From Dendrocalamus latiflorus (lineage: Eukaryota > Streptophyta > Magnoliopsida > Poales > Poaceae), in NCBI GenBank assembly GCA_017311315.1, contig CM029654.1:3151637-3215636 (forward strand): 64,000 nt of DNA, in the 5' to 3' direction. The notes beneath the pieces were generated by a model. It ran no database searches, was not told the DNA's origin, and saw nothing but the letters and a program-made list of their open reading frames with translations. The translations under genes were made by a program, and so were the position numbers. Shown here piece by piece: positions 47,601 to 56,599 of this stretch (position 1 is its first letter; each line of letters opens with the position of its first letter).

Positions 47601-47624
47601 CATCAGGACAACCATCACTACCAT
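38610..47624 (-). CDS. Purple acid phosphatase, PAP1/PAP27-like (11 exons, 612 aa)
   Basis: Secreted metallophosphoesterase of the large plant PAP class. Exons on the minus strand: 47624-47457, 41932-41841, 41748-41682, 41574-41455, 41372-41280, 40890-40755, 40672-40591, 40252-40120, 40020-39815, 39676-39551, 39225-38610; phases agree and introns are GT-AG. Exon 1 encodes a hydrophobic signal peptide (MVVMVVLMVLAAVAAAA) and then LQPLSKIAIHKATVDL. A fibronectin-III-like domain follows (VTWTSGYDISEAYPFVEWG). Metal-site motifs: FGDMGK (D294), GDLPY (D335, Y338), SGNHE (N368), AAHR (H457) and GHVH (H499, H501). Members of this branch are often labelled probable inactive PAPs. The 5.5 kb first intron holds a broken exon 1 copy and an LTR-like block. 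The start at 47624 was chosen because it gives an intact signal peptide and a phase-0 donor, unlike the copy near 43.1 kb. Confidence 0.9.
40910..41240. repeat. Probable MITE remnant in a phosphatase intron
   Basis: AT-rich, ORF-free block in intron 5 starting CCGTTCTAAAAAGTC and ending near AAAAGTCTAGAAGTTGGAGTCG. The ends are loosely related and poly-A-rich in the middle. Termini and target duplication are not resolved. Confidence 0.3.
42257..42319. repeat. Three tandem copies of a 21-bp unit
   Basis: TTTCGAACGAAATGAACGAAA occurs three times in a row at 42257, 42278 and 42299, in an AT-rich block (42110-42330) of the long phosphatase intron. The unit is itself partly palindromic (TTTCGAACGAAA). 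Confidence 0.92.
43025..43181 (-). pseudogene. Broken duplicate of phosphatase exon 1
   Basis: This segment matches exon 1 at 47457-47624 across the signal peptide, the CAGCCGCTGTC block and the donor (GGAG|gtatat). Similarity continues downstream into the intron, including the GATGATGAATGGA / GATGATTAATGGA and AGCTAGCTAGC stretches. The reading frame shifts after the signal peptide and a TAA stands at 43060-43058 in the frame equivalent to the functional copy, so this copy cannot supply the N-terminus. It lies in the first intron and marks a local duplication of the gene's 5' end. Confidence 0.85.
43245..44600 (-). repeat. LTR-like block rich in CGACTA and CGAGTACT words, inside phosphatase intron 1
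   Basis: Read on the minus strand there is a CTATAAATAGA TATA box at 43434-43446. Upstream of it (43800-44580) lie short repeats built on CGACTATGACCACTG and on CGAGTACT. The CGAGTACT repeats form an inverted arrangement: 44120-44235 has CACGAGTACTCGACAC-type words and 44315-44400 their complements. Downstream of the TATA box is a non-coding stretch. This looks like a solo LTR or LTR fragment, but no convincing termini or target duplication were found. Confidence 0.45.
44773..45050. mobile_element. MITE-like element in phosphatase intron 1
   Basis: The left end reads GGTGATTGGTTCGGCTGAA with ACTGTAGCTG repeats, the middle is A-rich, and the right end contains GAAGCCGAAGCCGAG, a loose inverted match to TTCGGCT. 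Many grass MITEs share this layout. Boundaries are approximate. Confidence 0.4.
45612..45832. mobile_element. MITE-like element in phosphatase intron 1
   Basis: The left end has CGGCTGCGGTTTATAATT and the right end, from the other strand, GGCTGCCTTGATTTGGATTATAGC. The body contains ATCGATTTATAGATTTAAAAAACACC. A related body (ATCTATCTATAGACTTCACTTTAAAAAGACG) lies at 39415-39455 in the last phosphatase intron. No ORF; target duplication not seen. Confidence 0.45.
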
Positions 47625-47705
47625 TGCTTTGTCTCACTTCCTGCCACTATACAGTACACACGGACCTGCAGGGGCTGATGAGAGAAGTGCACGCCATGGC
47701 TGGCA

Positions 47706-47855
47706 TTTTTATACAAGTGGCGGGAGACAGGAGCCGGCCGTGAGGGGAGGAGTACTACAGCGACAGTACGTTAAGTAATTTTTTTATACAAGTGGCGGGA
47801 GACAGGAGCCCGCCGTGAGGGGAGGAGTACTACAGCGACAGTACCTTATGTAATT
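47706..47855 (-). promoter_or_regulatory. Phosphatase promoter with tandemly duplicated TATA-containing unit
   Basis: Two adjacent 75-bp copies (47706-47780, 47781-47855) each contain TATAAAAA on the minus strand. The proximal TATA box (47716-47709) is about 85-90 bp upstream of the phosphatase ATG at 47624, the right distance for a core promoter with a short 5' UTR. The second copy places another TATA box 75 bp further upstream. The copies differ at a few bases. Confidence 0.65.
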
Positions 47856-49670
47856 TTTAGTAGTTAAGCATTACGATCGGCAGCGGCTATCGCGAGCGAC
47901 GGCAGTAACAATTATTAAAATTAATCTTGATATTTTGTAAGTGATTAAAACCACAGTCAATGCAATGGTTGAAATTATAGTTGAAGTCGTGGTCAAAACA
48001 GTGGTCGAAGCCACAGTGAAAGTAGTAACCGAAGCTGCATCTCCTAAATCATCTCCATAGCTTTGAGTAATTCTTCATCTCCTAAATCATCCAAATTTTC
48101 TTACTCTTCTTGAGTGCCATTAGTTTCATCAAATTGAACATCACAAGATTCTTTTACAAAACCCGAATTTTGTTTGGATTTTGAGCTAGCTGCCCTTTTC
48201 TTTTTTATCTCATTCATAATGGAGGAAATGGTATTCGATGCCATAATGTGTGACAAATGCTAGACTTTCTACTAATTACCGTGCTAAATCGTGTGTATAA
48301 ATAGAAAATACATGTAGCATGAGGGCATGGCTCCTGTCGGTTCCCTCTCGCCACTAGTTGTTTGGAAGCCATTGCATATATGGCACTCTAGCCATTTTTT
48401 TTTTCAATTTTAGCTCACAGGCATCCGTTTTTGTAAATCCAACCTTCTCCTCGAATTCGACACGTGGTAGGCGACATGTCTCCTACCGCGCTATTGTAGT
48501 TCGATAGGAGGCGCTAGTGTGGGAGAAGGTCAGAGTGCGGCAGCCCACCAGTCTACTGCACTGTCTCTTGCCAAGCTACACAGGCTCGGCAGGTCGGCTT
48601 GGTTGGCCGTACGTAATAGCTAGGAATGACTAAGTAAGCTAGAAATGCTAATCTTGCTTTTGTTCCCCCAAAAGCTCCCACTAGCTAGTAACAACTTTGC
48701 AACAGCTGTAAAACTTAGGGAGAATGTTAAATTTACAAAAACAAGTGTTCGAAGGCTAAAATTAAAAAAATGGTTGCAACGTCATGCATGCAATATATGC
48801 AAAGGACTCGGTCGATGTGGACAGTGGCAGAGACAAATAGACATGTGGTTTTTTGCAGAAAAAGAAAACTCATATACTTATTTATATTAAGATACAAATC
48901 TATAAAAAAAATTTAAAAATGACATCTTAGCTGTACTTTGACCCTATAGGTTCGAATTTCTGGCTCTGCCAATGGCATTAGGGTTTGTTTGTGGACCACA
49001 CTATTGAGGCCGCTGGTTCAAAATCCTCGATCTCCTCCTCTAAAATACTCTTCTTCACAAATTAATAGTATTAGTTGCAGTGGCGTGGATCGTAGTCCGC
49101 GTCACATCAGCATGCATGTGATTTCTGGGAATGGATCGGAGAACAAAATGCAGAGAAGCTACAGTGATTTGCATGGGAGGCACGCATGTACTGTTGGATC
49201 AAGAGCGAACGTTATCAGCTGCTACAATACTACCTTCACAGTATATGCTATCAAAAGGCATGTGACTCCCATGCACATGTCCGGTTGCCTCGTCTATTGT
49301 GCGAGACAAAACAGTAGAATGAATATATGTTCTTTTCAACCGTGGCCGGTAGTTACGTCCATTGTTAATAGTTTTTAATTTTAATATAAGTGTTTGTACG
49401 AATGAATCGAATACTAATAAGTAGATAAGTCGTTTAAAAAATTATCTTGATAAATTACTTTAAAATAATAGTGAAGAAATTGTTTTATTTATTTGTTCGG
49501 AGAAAATCATAAGGATGGAAAGAACGGGCTATTATACGCGAGCAAAAGTTACCGATGAGCAGATTATAAAGTTGCAACGGGGCAATCGAGCTGGCTGACC
49601 CTAGGCAAGGGAAGAAAGTTCAGTGGGGGAGAGCTTAACAGATGTCCTCTCCATTCACCGTTGATCTCAT
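47856..49670. other. Intergenic region upstream of the phosphatase gene
   Basis: No gene is supported. A short run of satellite-like words (AGTGGTCGAAGCC, GTGGTCAAAACAG) lies at 47985-48030. The rest is AT-rich and carries no recognised transposon ends. The reading frames here are short and lack domains. Confidence 0.55.
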
Positions 49671-50479
49671 TGTTGTAAATAATCTTGTTTTAGAGTCATG
49701 TGCAAAATTTGGGTGTAATCGGAGTCGAATTGCAGCCGCAATTCAAAGTCGTAGTTGGAAACCGAGTCGAAGTCGTATAAGACTCGGAGTCGGAGTAGGT
49801 TTGAGAACCCGTGTTGAAGTAGGACAGCCGGGTATAAAAAGAGGCTTAGAGCCATGTATTCGATGTACCAAACCATTGAGAAAATACAAAAAGAGGGAAA
49901 GACACAAAGTATTGTGTTGTCGTGTGATTGTGCAAGACGTGGTCGGAAGGACTCACGATCACCGCAAGTGTGATCGAGAGGAGCTACGACCACGGCAAAG
50001 TTCCAGCAGGCGTAGTTGGGAGGCGCTACGACCACGGCAAAGGAACAGTGTTTTTACGACTACGGCTAAGGAGCAAACAACGTGGTCGTAAGGAGTCGAA
50101 GGTGGTCGTAAGGAGCATCGACTACACCGAGAAGATCAGTGCGTGATCGGAAGCAACTCCGATCACGTTGAAGGAAGTGAACGTAGTCGAAAGGGTGTTC
50201 GACTACGGTGAACAGTGATCGTCAGCATCACTGCGTGATCGTAGAAGGCTTCGATCACGGTATCTCGAGCGGCTGAAGGAAGGCAGCGGCAGCGATATCA
50301 CGGAGCGGTCGTAAATTGCTACAGTAATTTTACGACTACGTTGAAAAAGCGATCGGAGGAGATTGAGGTGATTGGAACTGGTCGTAAGCATCCAGGACCG
50401 GTCGTACTCAATTCTATCTGGTCGTAAACGACCCTAACCGGTCGTAAAAGGTCCTGGGAGGTCGTAAGACCCTACAACA
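49671..50479 (+). repeat. 5' LTR of the young copia element
   Basis: Starts TGTTGTAAAT and ends CCCTACAACA. A TATA box (TATAAAAA) lies at 49833-49840, so U3 is about 190 bp. Downstream, the transcribed part contains at least six perfect hairpins between 49956 and 50336 and repeated GGTCGTAA words up to the end. No poly(A) signal was assigned. Confidence 0.95.
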
Positions 50480-50480
50480 G

Positions 50481-50494
50481 TTGGTATCAGAGCC
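50481..50494 (+). other. Primer-binding site (initiator tRNA-Met)
   Basis: TTGGTATCAGAGCC begins one base after the 5' LTR. It contains TGGTATCAGAGC, the standard primer site of plant copia elements. The gag ATG follows at 50504. Confidence 0.95.
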
Positions 50495-50503
50495 TGGTGA
50501 ACC

Positions 50504-53500
50504 ATGGCGGAGGCTTCAAAGGTGAAGGAAAGCGTGTCGCTGCAGTACCCGATCCTCAGTTCGGACAATTACCCGATCTGGGCGATGAAGATGAAGGTCA
50601 ACATGATCGCACAGGGAGTCTGGGGTCCAGTTGAACCAAAGGAGAAAGACAAAGTCGTTGATGAACGACTCGACAAGATGGCGATGGCGGCGATCTATCA
50701 GGCCATGCCCGACTCGATGATGCGGCAGCTGATCGGTAAGGAGACGGCGAGAGACGTCTGGACTACTCTGCAGATAATGCACCAAGGAGTAGATCGAGTG
50801 AAGGAAGTTCGACTTCAAACTTTACGCAGTGAGTTTGAATCTTTGAAGATGGGAAGAGACCAGACTGTGGAAGAATTCTCTGGGAAGTTTAATGAAGTCG
50901 TAAACGAGATCAAATCTCTCGGCGACGACTTGAAAGATGAGGTGGCGGTAAAGAAGTATCTACGAGTACTGCCGGAGAAGTTTCTCCCGGTCGTAACTAC
51001 GATCACGTACTCACAAGACCTCTCGAAGATGAAGGTGGAGGAGGTAACTGGGGCGCTCAGAGCACACGAGCAGCTTCTGAAGAGTTACCAAACCGACAAT
51101 GAAGGAAAAGGGCCTTACAACCAGCAAGCGTTGTTTGTAAAGGATGACACGAGGAACCGAGGAGAATCGTCATCAAGGGGCGGTCGTGGACGTGGTCGTG
51201 GCCGCGGCACGTCTCATGGGCGAGGACAAGGACGAGGCTATGGCCAGAGTGGCCGTGGAAGAGGTGATCGAGGAGGTCGTGGTGGTCGTGGAGATGGAAA
51301 TCATCAGACGGACAAATCTGACATCCAGTGCTACACATGCGAGAAATTCGGACATTACGCTGCCGAATGTCGGAGCCACATCCAGTGCCATAACTGCAAG
51401 AAGTATGGTCACTATGCTGCGAATTGCCGGAGTAAGAAGAAAGTAGAGGAAGCAAACCTGGCTCAAACGGATGAGCACAAAGAGCCGACATTGCTATTGT
51501 CGCTCTGCACTGCAGACGAACCGACAATGGTTCTATTAAATGAGGAGAAAGTGTTTCCGAGTCTGTTGGAGAAAGCAGAGCAGACTCAAGAGCGGACGGC
51601 AGACTGGTATCTCGACAACGAAGCCAGCAACCACATGACGGGTACGTACTCGATGTTTTACGAATTAAATAAGAATGTGCTTGGAAGAGTACAGTTCGGA
51701 GACGGCTCGACCATTCAGATAAAAGGGAGAGGCACGATCCTGATGCAGTGCAAGGATGGTAGCCAGAGGAGATTGTCGAATGTATACTACATTCCAAGTC
51801 TACGAAGCAACATTATAAGCCTTGGACAATTGACTGAAGAAGGTTGTCGGATTGAACTCAAAGACACCTATCTGAAGATGTACGACCACACTGAGCGACT
51901 GCTGATGAGAGTACAGAGAACGGTAAACCGTCTGTACAAAATTCAAATTGAAGCTTGCAAGCCGAAGTGTATGAAGACTACAACCGATGACGCGGCCTGG
52001 CTATGGCACGCAAGATTCGGACATCTGAATTTCCAGAGTCTCAACACGATGGCTGGAAAAAAGATGGTGGTCGGATTACAATCGACCACCCGGAGCAAGT
52101 CTGCGAAGGCTGTCTGGTGGCGAAACAAACTCGTAGCGGTTTTCCACAGCAGACGAGTTTCAGAGCTTCGCAACCACTCGAACTGGTTCACGTAGATCTG
52201 TGCGGACCAATCACACCTCGTACAGATGCCGGAAATCAATACTTCATGTTGATCGTAGACGACTACTCCAGAGCCATGTGGGTGTACATGCAGAAGAGCA
52301 AAGATGAGGCAAAGACGAACTTTCAGAAGTTCATAACTCTTGTCGAAAACGAAGTCGACAAAAAGGTGAAGTCGGTCAGGTCAGATCGAGGAGGAGAATT
52401 CCTCGCGAAAGAGTTAGACTCGATTTGTGAAGAGAAGGGTATTGCAAGACTCTTCACGGCTCCGTATTCACCTCAACAAAACGGAGTCGTAGAAAGAAGA
52501 AACCGGACCGTGGTCGAAACAGCACGAAGTCTGTTGAAAAGCCGATTCCTGCCCGGGAGACTTTGGGCAGAAGCAGTACGACATGCTGTCTATCTGCTAA
52601 ATCGTGCGACCACACGATCACTGGATGGAGTCACTCCATATGAACAGTGGTCGGGAAGAAAACCCAATGTCGAGCATCTAAGGGTCTTCGGATGCTTAGC
52701 CCATGTGAAGCCATCCACTTATCTCAAGAAGTTAGACGACCGGAGCAGACGGATGATTTATCTTGGCTCGGAACCAGGCACCAAGGCGTACAGGTGCTAT
52801 GATCCGGTCGAAAAGAAGATTCATGTGAGCAGAGACGTGGTCTTCGAAGAGAAAAAACATTGGGAGTGGGAAGAACACGAGGACATTGAGAAAGACATTT
52901 CGAAGTGGGTAACCTTCGAAGTCGAAGAAGTCGATGCTGACAATACGGAAGAAGCTACGACCACATCTCAAAGCCAAAATTCGACCGGTGCTGATGATCA
53001 GGAAGTCTCACAAAATGAAGAAGAGTCTGATGAAGAAAATTCGAGCGATAGAATACCGAAGATGAGAAGCATAAGTGAGATTTATGCACAAACTGAACCA
53101 GTGCAGTCTGAAGAGCTACTGCTTTACACGACTGCAGAAGAACCTGGAAGCTATGAAGAAGCAAAGGGAGATGCATACTGGAGAGCAGCTATGCAGGAAG
53201 AGCTGAAGTCGATTGAAGAGAATGACACATGGGAACTCACCGATTTGCCAAAGGGTCATCGAGCAATCGGTTTAAAGTGGATCTTCAAGGTAAAGAAGGA
53301 TTCCAAGGGAGAAGTCGTAAAACACAAAGCACGACTTGTGGTGAAAGGGTATGTTCAAAAACAAGGCATTGACTACGAAGAAGTCTTTGCCCCAGTAGCT
53401 CGTATGGAGACTATACGACTACTTCTTGCATTGGCAGCAAACGGTGGATGGGAGATTCACCACATGGATGTGAAAACGGCGTTCTTGAACGGAGACATTA

Positions 53501-54684
53501 AGGAGGAGGTTTATGTCTCTCAACCACCGGGTTTTCAATCCAAGGAGCAAGCCGAGAAAGTCTTGAAGCTGAACAAAGCTCTCTACGGACTTAAGCAAGC
53601 ACCACGAGCATGGAATTTGAAGCTTGACAAAAGTCTAACGGCACTCGGGTTCAGAAGAAGCAACTCTGAACATGCTGTGTACACGAGGGGAGATGCGAAA
53701 AACAGACTGATCGTGGGCGTTTACGTGGACGACTTGATCATTACTGGATCGAGTTCGAAGGAGATTATGAGGTTTAAAGAAGAGATGAAGAGGCTGTTTA
53801 AAATGACCGATTTGGGACTTCTGTGCTACTACCTCGGCATTGAAGTAAATCAAACCGACAACGGCATAACACTTTGTCAGTCGGGATATGCTCGAAAGAT
53901 TCTGAAGAAGTCGGGTATGGAAGAGTGCAATCCATGTCAAACCCCAATGGAGAATCATCTGAAGTTGAGCAAGACAGGCCCAGGATCACCAGTTGATGCC
54001 ACGACTTATAGGAGCATTGTCGGAAGTCTACGGTATCTGGTGCACACCCGACCAGACATCTCGTTTGCGGTCGGATACGTAAGTCGTTTCATGGAGAAAC
54101 CGACTCAGGAGCATATGAATGCCGTGAAGCACATCCTGAGATACATCAAAGGTACTTTGAATCTCGGGATTCAGTACAAGAGAGGAGGTGGAAAGTCGTT
54201 GCAGCTGACGGGCTACAGTGATAGCGACATGGCGGGAGATGTCGACGATCGAAAGAGCACGACAGGCATAATGTTTGTGCTTGGGGAGAGTCCGATCAGC
54301 TGGCAATCTCAGAAGCAAAAGGTGGTTGCATTATCTTCATGTGAAGCCGAGTACATCGCAGCAAGCGCAGCATCTTGCCAGGGAGTCTGGCTCGCTCGAC
54401 TGTTGAGTGAATTGTCAGATGAAGAAATTCAGAAGGTGACGCTCAGGGTTGATAACAAATCTGCAATATCGCTGAGCAAGAATCCGGTTCTACATGATAG
54501 AAGCAAACACATAGACACAAGATATCATTATATCAGAGATTGTGTCGAAGAAGGGAAGATTGAAATCGACTACATCAGAACCGAAGAACAGAAAGCAGAC
54601 ATATTGACAAAGTCGCTGGGACGGATAAAGTTTTCAGAGATGAGGAAGAAAATTGGCATGATCGAAGTCGAAAAACAAGATTAG
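50504..54684 (+). pseudogene. Copia gag-pol polyprotein with a single frame break
   Basis: The first part (50504 to about 52080) encodes gag with a PILSSDNYPIWAMKMK start, an Arg/Gly-rich stretch (GGRGRGRGRG), two CCHC zinc knuckles (CYTCEKFGHYAAEC, CHNCKKYGHYAANC), the protease site and the pre-integrase HARFGH motif. The reading then continues in another frame to 54684: CEGCLVAK, integrase acidic residues (VDLCGP, VRSDRGGEF) and PQQNGVVERRNRT, reverse transcriptase with VYVDD near 53720, RNase H (GYSDSDMAGD, SSCEAEYIA) and the ADILTKSLG end. The break near 52080 fits loss of one base. The protease signature reads WYLDNEAS where D-S/T/N-G-A is expected, so the invariant glycine is missing. 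With both lesions this copy is probably not self-sufficient. Confidence 0.9.
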
Positions 54685-54692
54685 GGAGAGAA

Positions 54693-55518
54693 TGTTGTAA
54701 ATAATCTTGTTTTAGAGTCATGTGCAAAATTTGGGTGTAATCGGAGTCGAATTGCAGCCGCAATTCAAAGTCGTAGTTGGAAACCGAGTCGAAGTCGTAT
54801 AAGACTCGGAGTCGGAGTAGGTTTGAGAACCCGTGTTGAAGTAGGACAGCCGGGTATAAAAAGAGGCTTAGAGCCATGTATTCGATGTACCAAACCATTG
54901 AGAAAATACAAAAAGAGGGAAAGACACAAAGTATTGTGTTGTCGTGTGATTGTGCAAGACGTGGTCGGAAGGACTCACGATCACCGCAAGTGTGATCGAG
55001 AGGAGCTACGACCACGACAAAGTTCCAGCAGGCGTAGTTGGGAGGCGCTACGACCACGGCAAAGGAACAGCCACGGCAAAGGAACAGTGTTTTTACGACT
55101 ACGGCTAAGGAGCAAACAACGTGGTCGTAAGGAGTCGAAGGTGGTCGTAAGGAGCAGCGACTACACCGAGAAGATCAGTGCGTGATCGGAAGCAACTCCG
55201 ATCACGTTGAAGGAAGTGAACGTAGTCGAAAGGGTGTTCGACTACGGTGAACAGTGATCGTCAGCATCACTGCGTGATCGTAGAAGGCTTCGATCACGGT
55301 ATCTCGAGCGGCTGAAGGAAGGCAGCGGCAGCGATATCACGGAGCGGTCGTAAATTGCTACAGTAATTTTACGACTACGTTGAAAAAGCGATCGGAGGAG
55401 ATTGAGGCGATTGGAACTGGTCGTAAGCATCCAGGACCGGTCGTACTCAATTCTATCTGGTCGTAAACGACCCTAACCGGTCGTAAAAGGTCCTGGGAGG
55501 CCGTAAGACCCTACAACA
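54693..55518 (+). repeat. 3' LTR of the young copia element
   Basis: Nearly identical to the 5' LTR. It carries a 17-bp tandem duplication (CCACGGCAAAGGAACAG) near 55054-55087 that the 5' copy lacks, plus four substitutions. All six hairpins of the 5' LTR are conserved. Confidence 0.95.
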
Positions 55519-56599
55519 CTCATATCGATCTCAATGGTGGATAAAAAAGAGGCCTCAGCTGAGGCCCTCCCTGTAGAACAGCTCCTCCCGAGCGAGTGCT
55601 CTATGTCGGCCGTGAACGCGCGCGCGACACCGTGTGCGTGCCCGCTCCTTGGCCGGAGCATTATTGGATCGGCGGCCGTCACCACGTGTGTCACGGCTAC
55701 TAATGCGCGTCATATTCGATCGGCGTGGCACATCGACCGGATTCACCATCAGCATCGTTATCTCGTGCTACATTAGTTAACGTCCGTATACTTATAGAGA
55801 ATATTCGTTAAGACGTGGAATTGTTTAGGCCATCGCAATCGACTGTTGGCTAGTGCCATCAAAATTATGGAAAAGGAAGTGACTACAGCGCGCTACTATC
55901 ACTATCACACTATGTGCTCATTAGCCTCAATGCGCATGCATTGATCACTCTGCACGCACAGCCCAATCTAGATGCTAAATAGCTAATCACCTCCATCCCC
56001 TCATGCAGTTTCTCTAATCACCCGATCGTGGCCCCGTGAGCACTAGAACGACATATGCCCCTTGCTAGCACGTACATGGTCCACAAAAACAAGATGGCTT
56101 GCATAAAACACAATCTAGCCCATTTAGCACACACCTAAATTACCATATGCGCTTTTAGTAAATTGCAACCTTAAGTGTTCAAAATTTACCTTCATTTTTG
56201 TGTGTGTACAAAAAGTTCAAAATTTACCACCATTGCAACGTAAGTTATCAGTCACATTTAACAAAAAAAAATTAAGCAAATGGCTGAAGCTTTGCCCATT
56301 CATTAAAAAGAAAATATAGTTAATATAACCCCCATCCCAGATGATGACATCAATTATCATCACCAACACAAAAGCAAACCAACTACTGAATCGAAAGTAG
56401 CAATAGCCATTTGAGGTAGCATTCAGGATTGTAATCACAAAAGGAAGCAGTGGTTAATAATCTCAAACCAAACCATGTGTGCAGAGTTCATGGAAACAAA
56501 ATACAACGGACATGGCCGGCGTCAGTCTGCTGTGGCAGGGGCGGCGGCCACCTTGACGACGACTGCAGCCACTAGCTCCTCCTCATCCTTCACCTGCGG
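55519..56599. other. Spacer between the copia element and the solo LTR
   Basis: No gene is recognised except the short ORF end at 56604-56522 treated separately. A 16-bp perfect palindrome, GGCCTCAGCTGAGGCC, lies at 55551-55566, just outside the copia insertion. Confidence 0.5.

Larger units (their letters stand above)
49671..55518 (+). mobile_element. Complete, recently inserted Ty1/copia retrotransposon (5.85 kb)
   Basis: Two LTRs (49671-50479, 809 bp; 54693-55518, 826 bp) are flanked by a perfect 5-bp duplication CTCAT (49666-49670, 55519-55523). The primer-binding site TTGGTATCAGAGCC (50481-50494) is complementary to initiator tRNA-Met, and a purine tract (TTAGGGAGAGAA, 54681-54692) precedes the 3' LTR. 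By eye the LTRs differ by four substitutions and one 17-bp tandem duplication, about 0.5% divergence. With the often-used grass LTR rate of 1.3e-8 per site per year this gives roughly 0.2 million years. The interior encodes gag and pol in copia order but has one frame break. Confidence 0.95.

Noticed and set aside
50516..51797. Minus-strand frames antisense to copia gag
   Set aside because: Shadows of the long plus-strand polyprotein.
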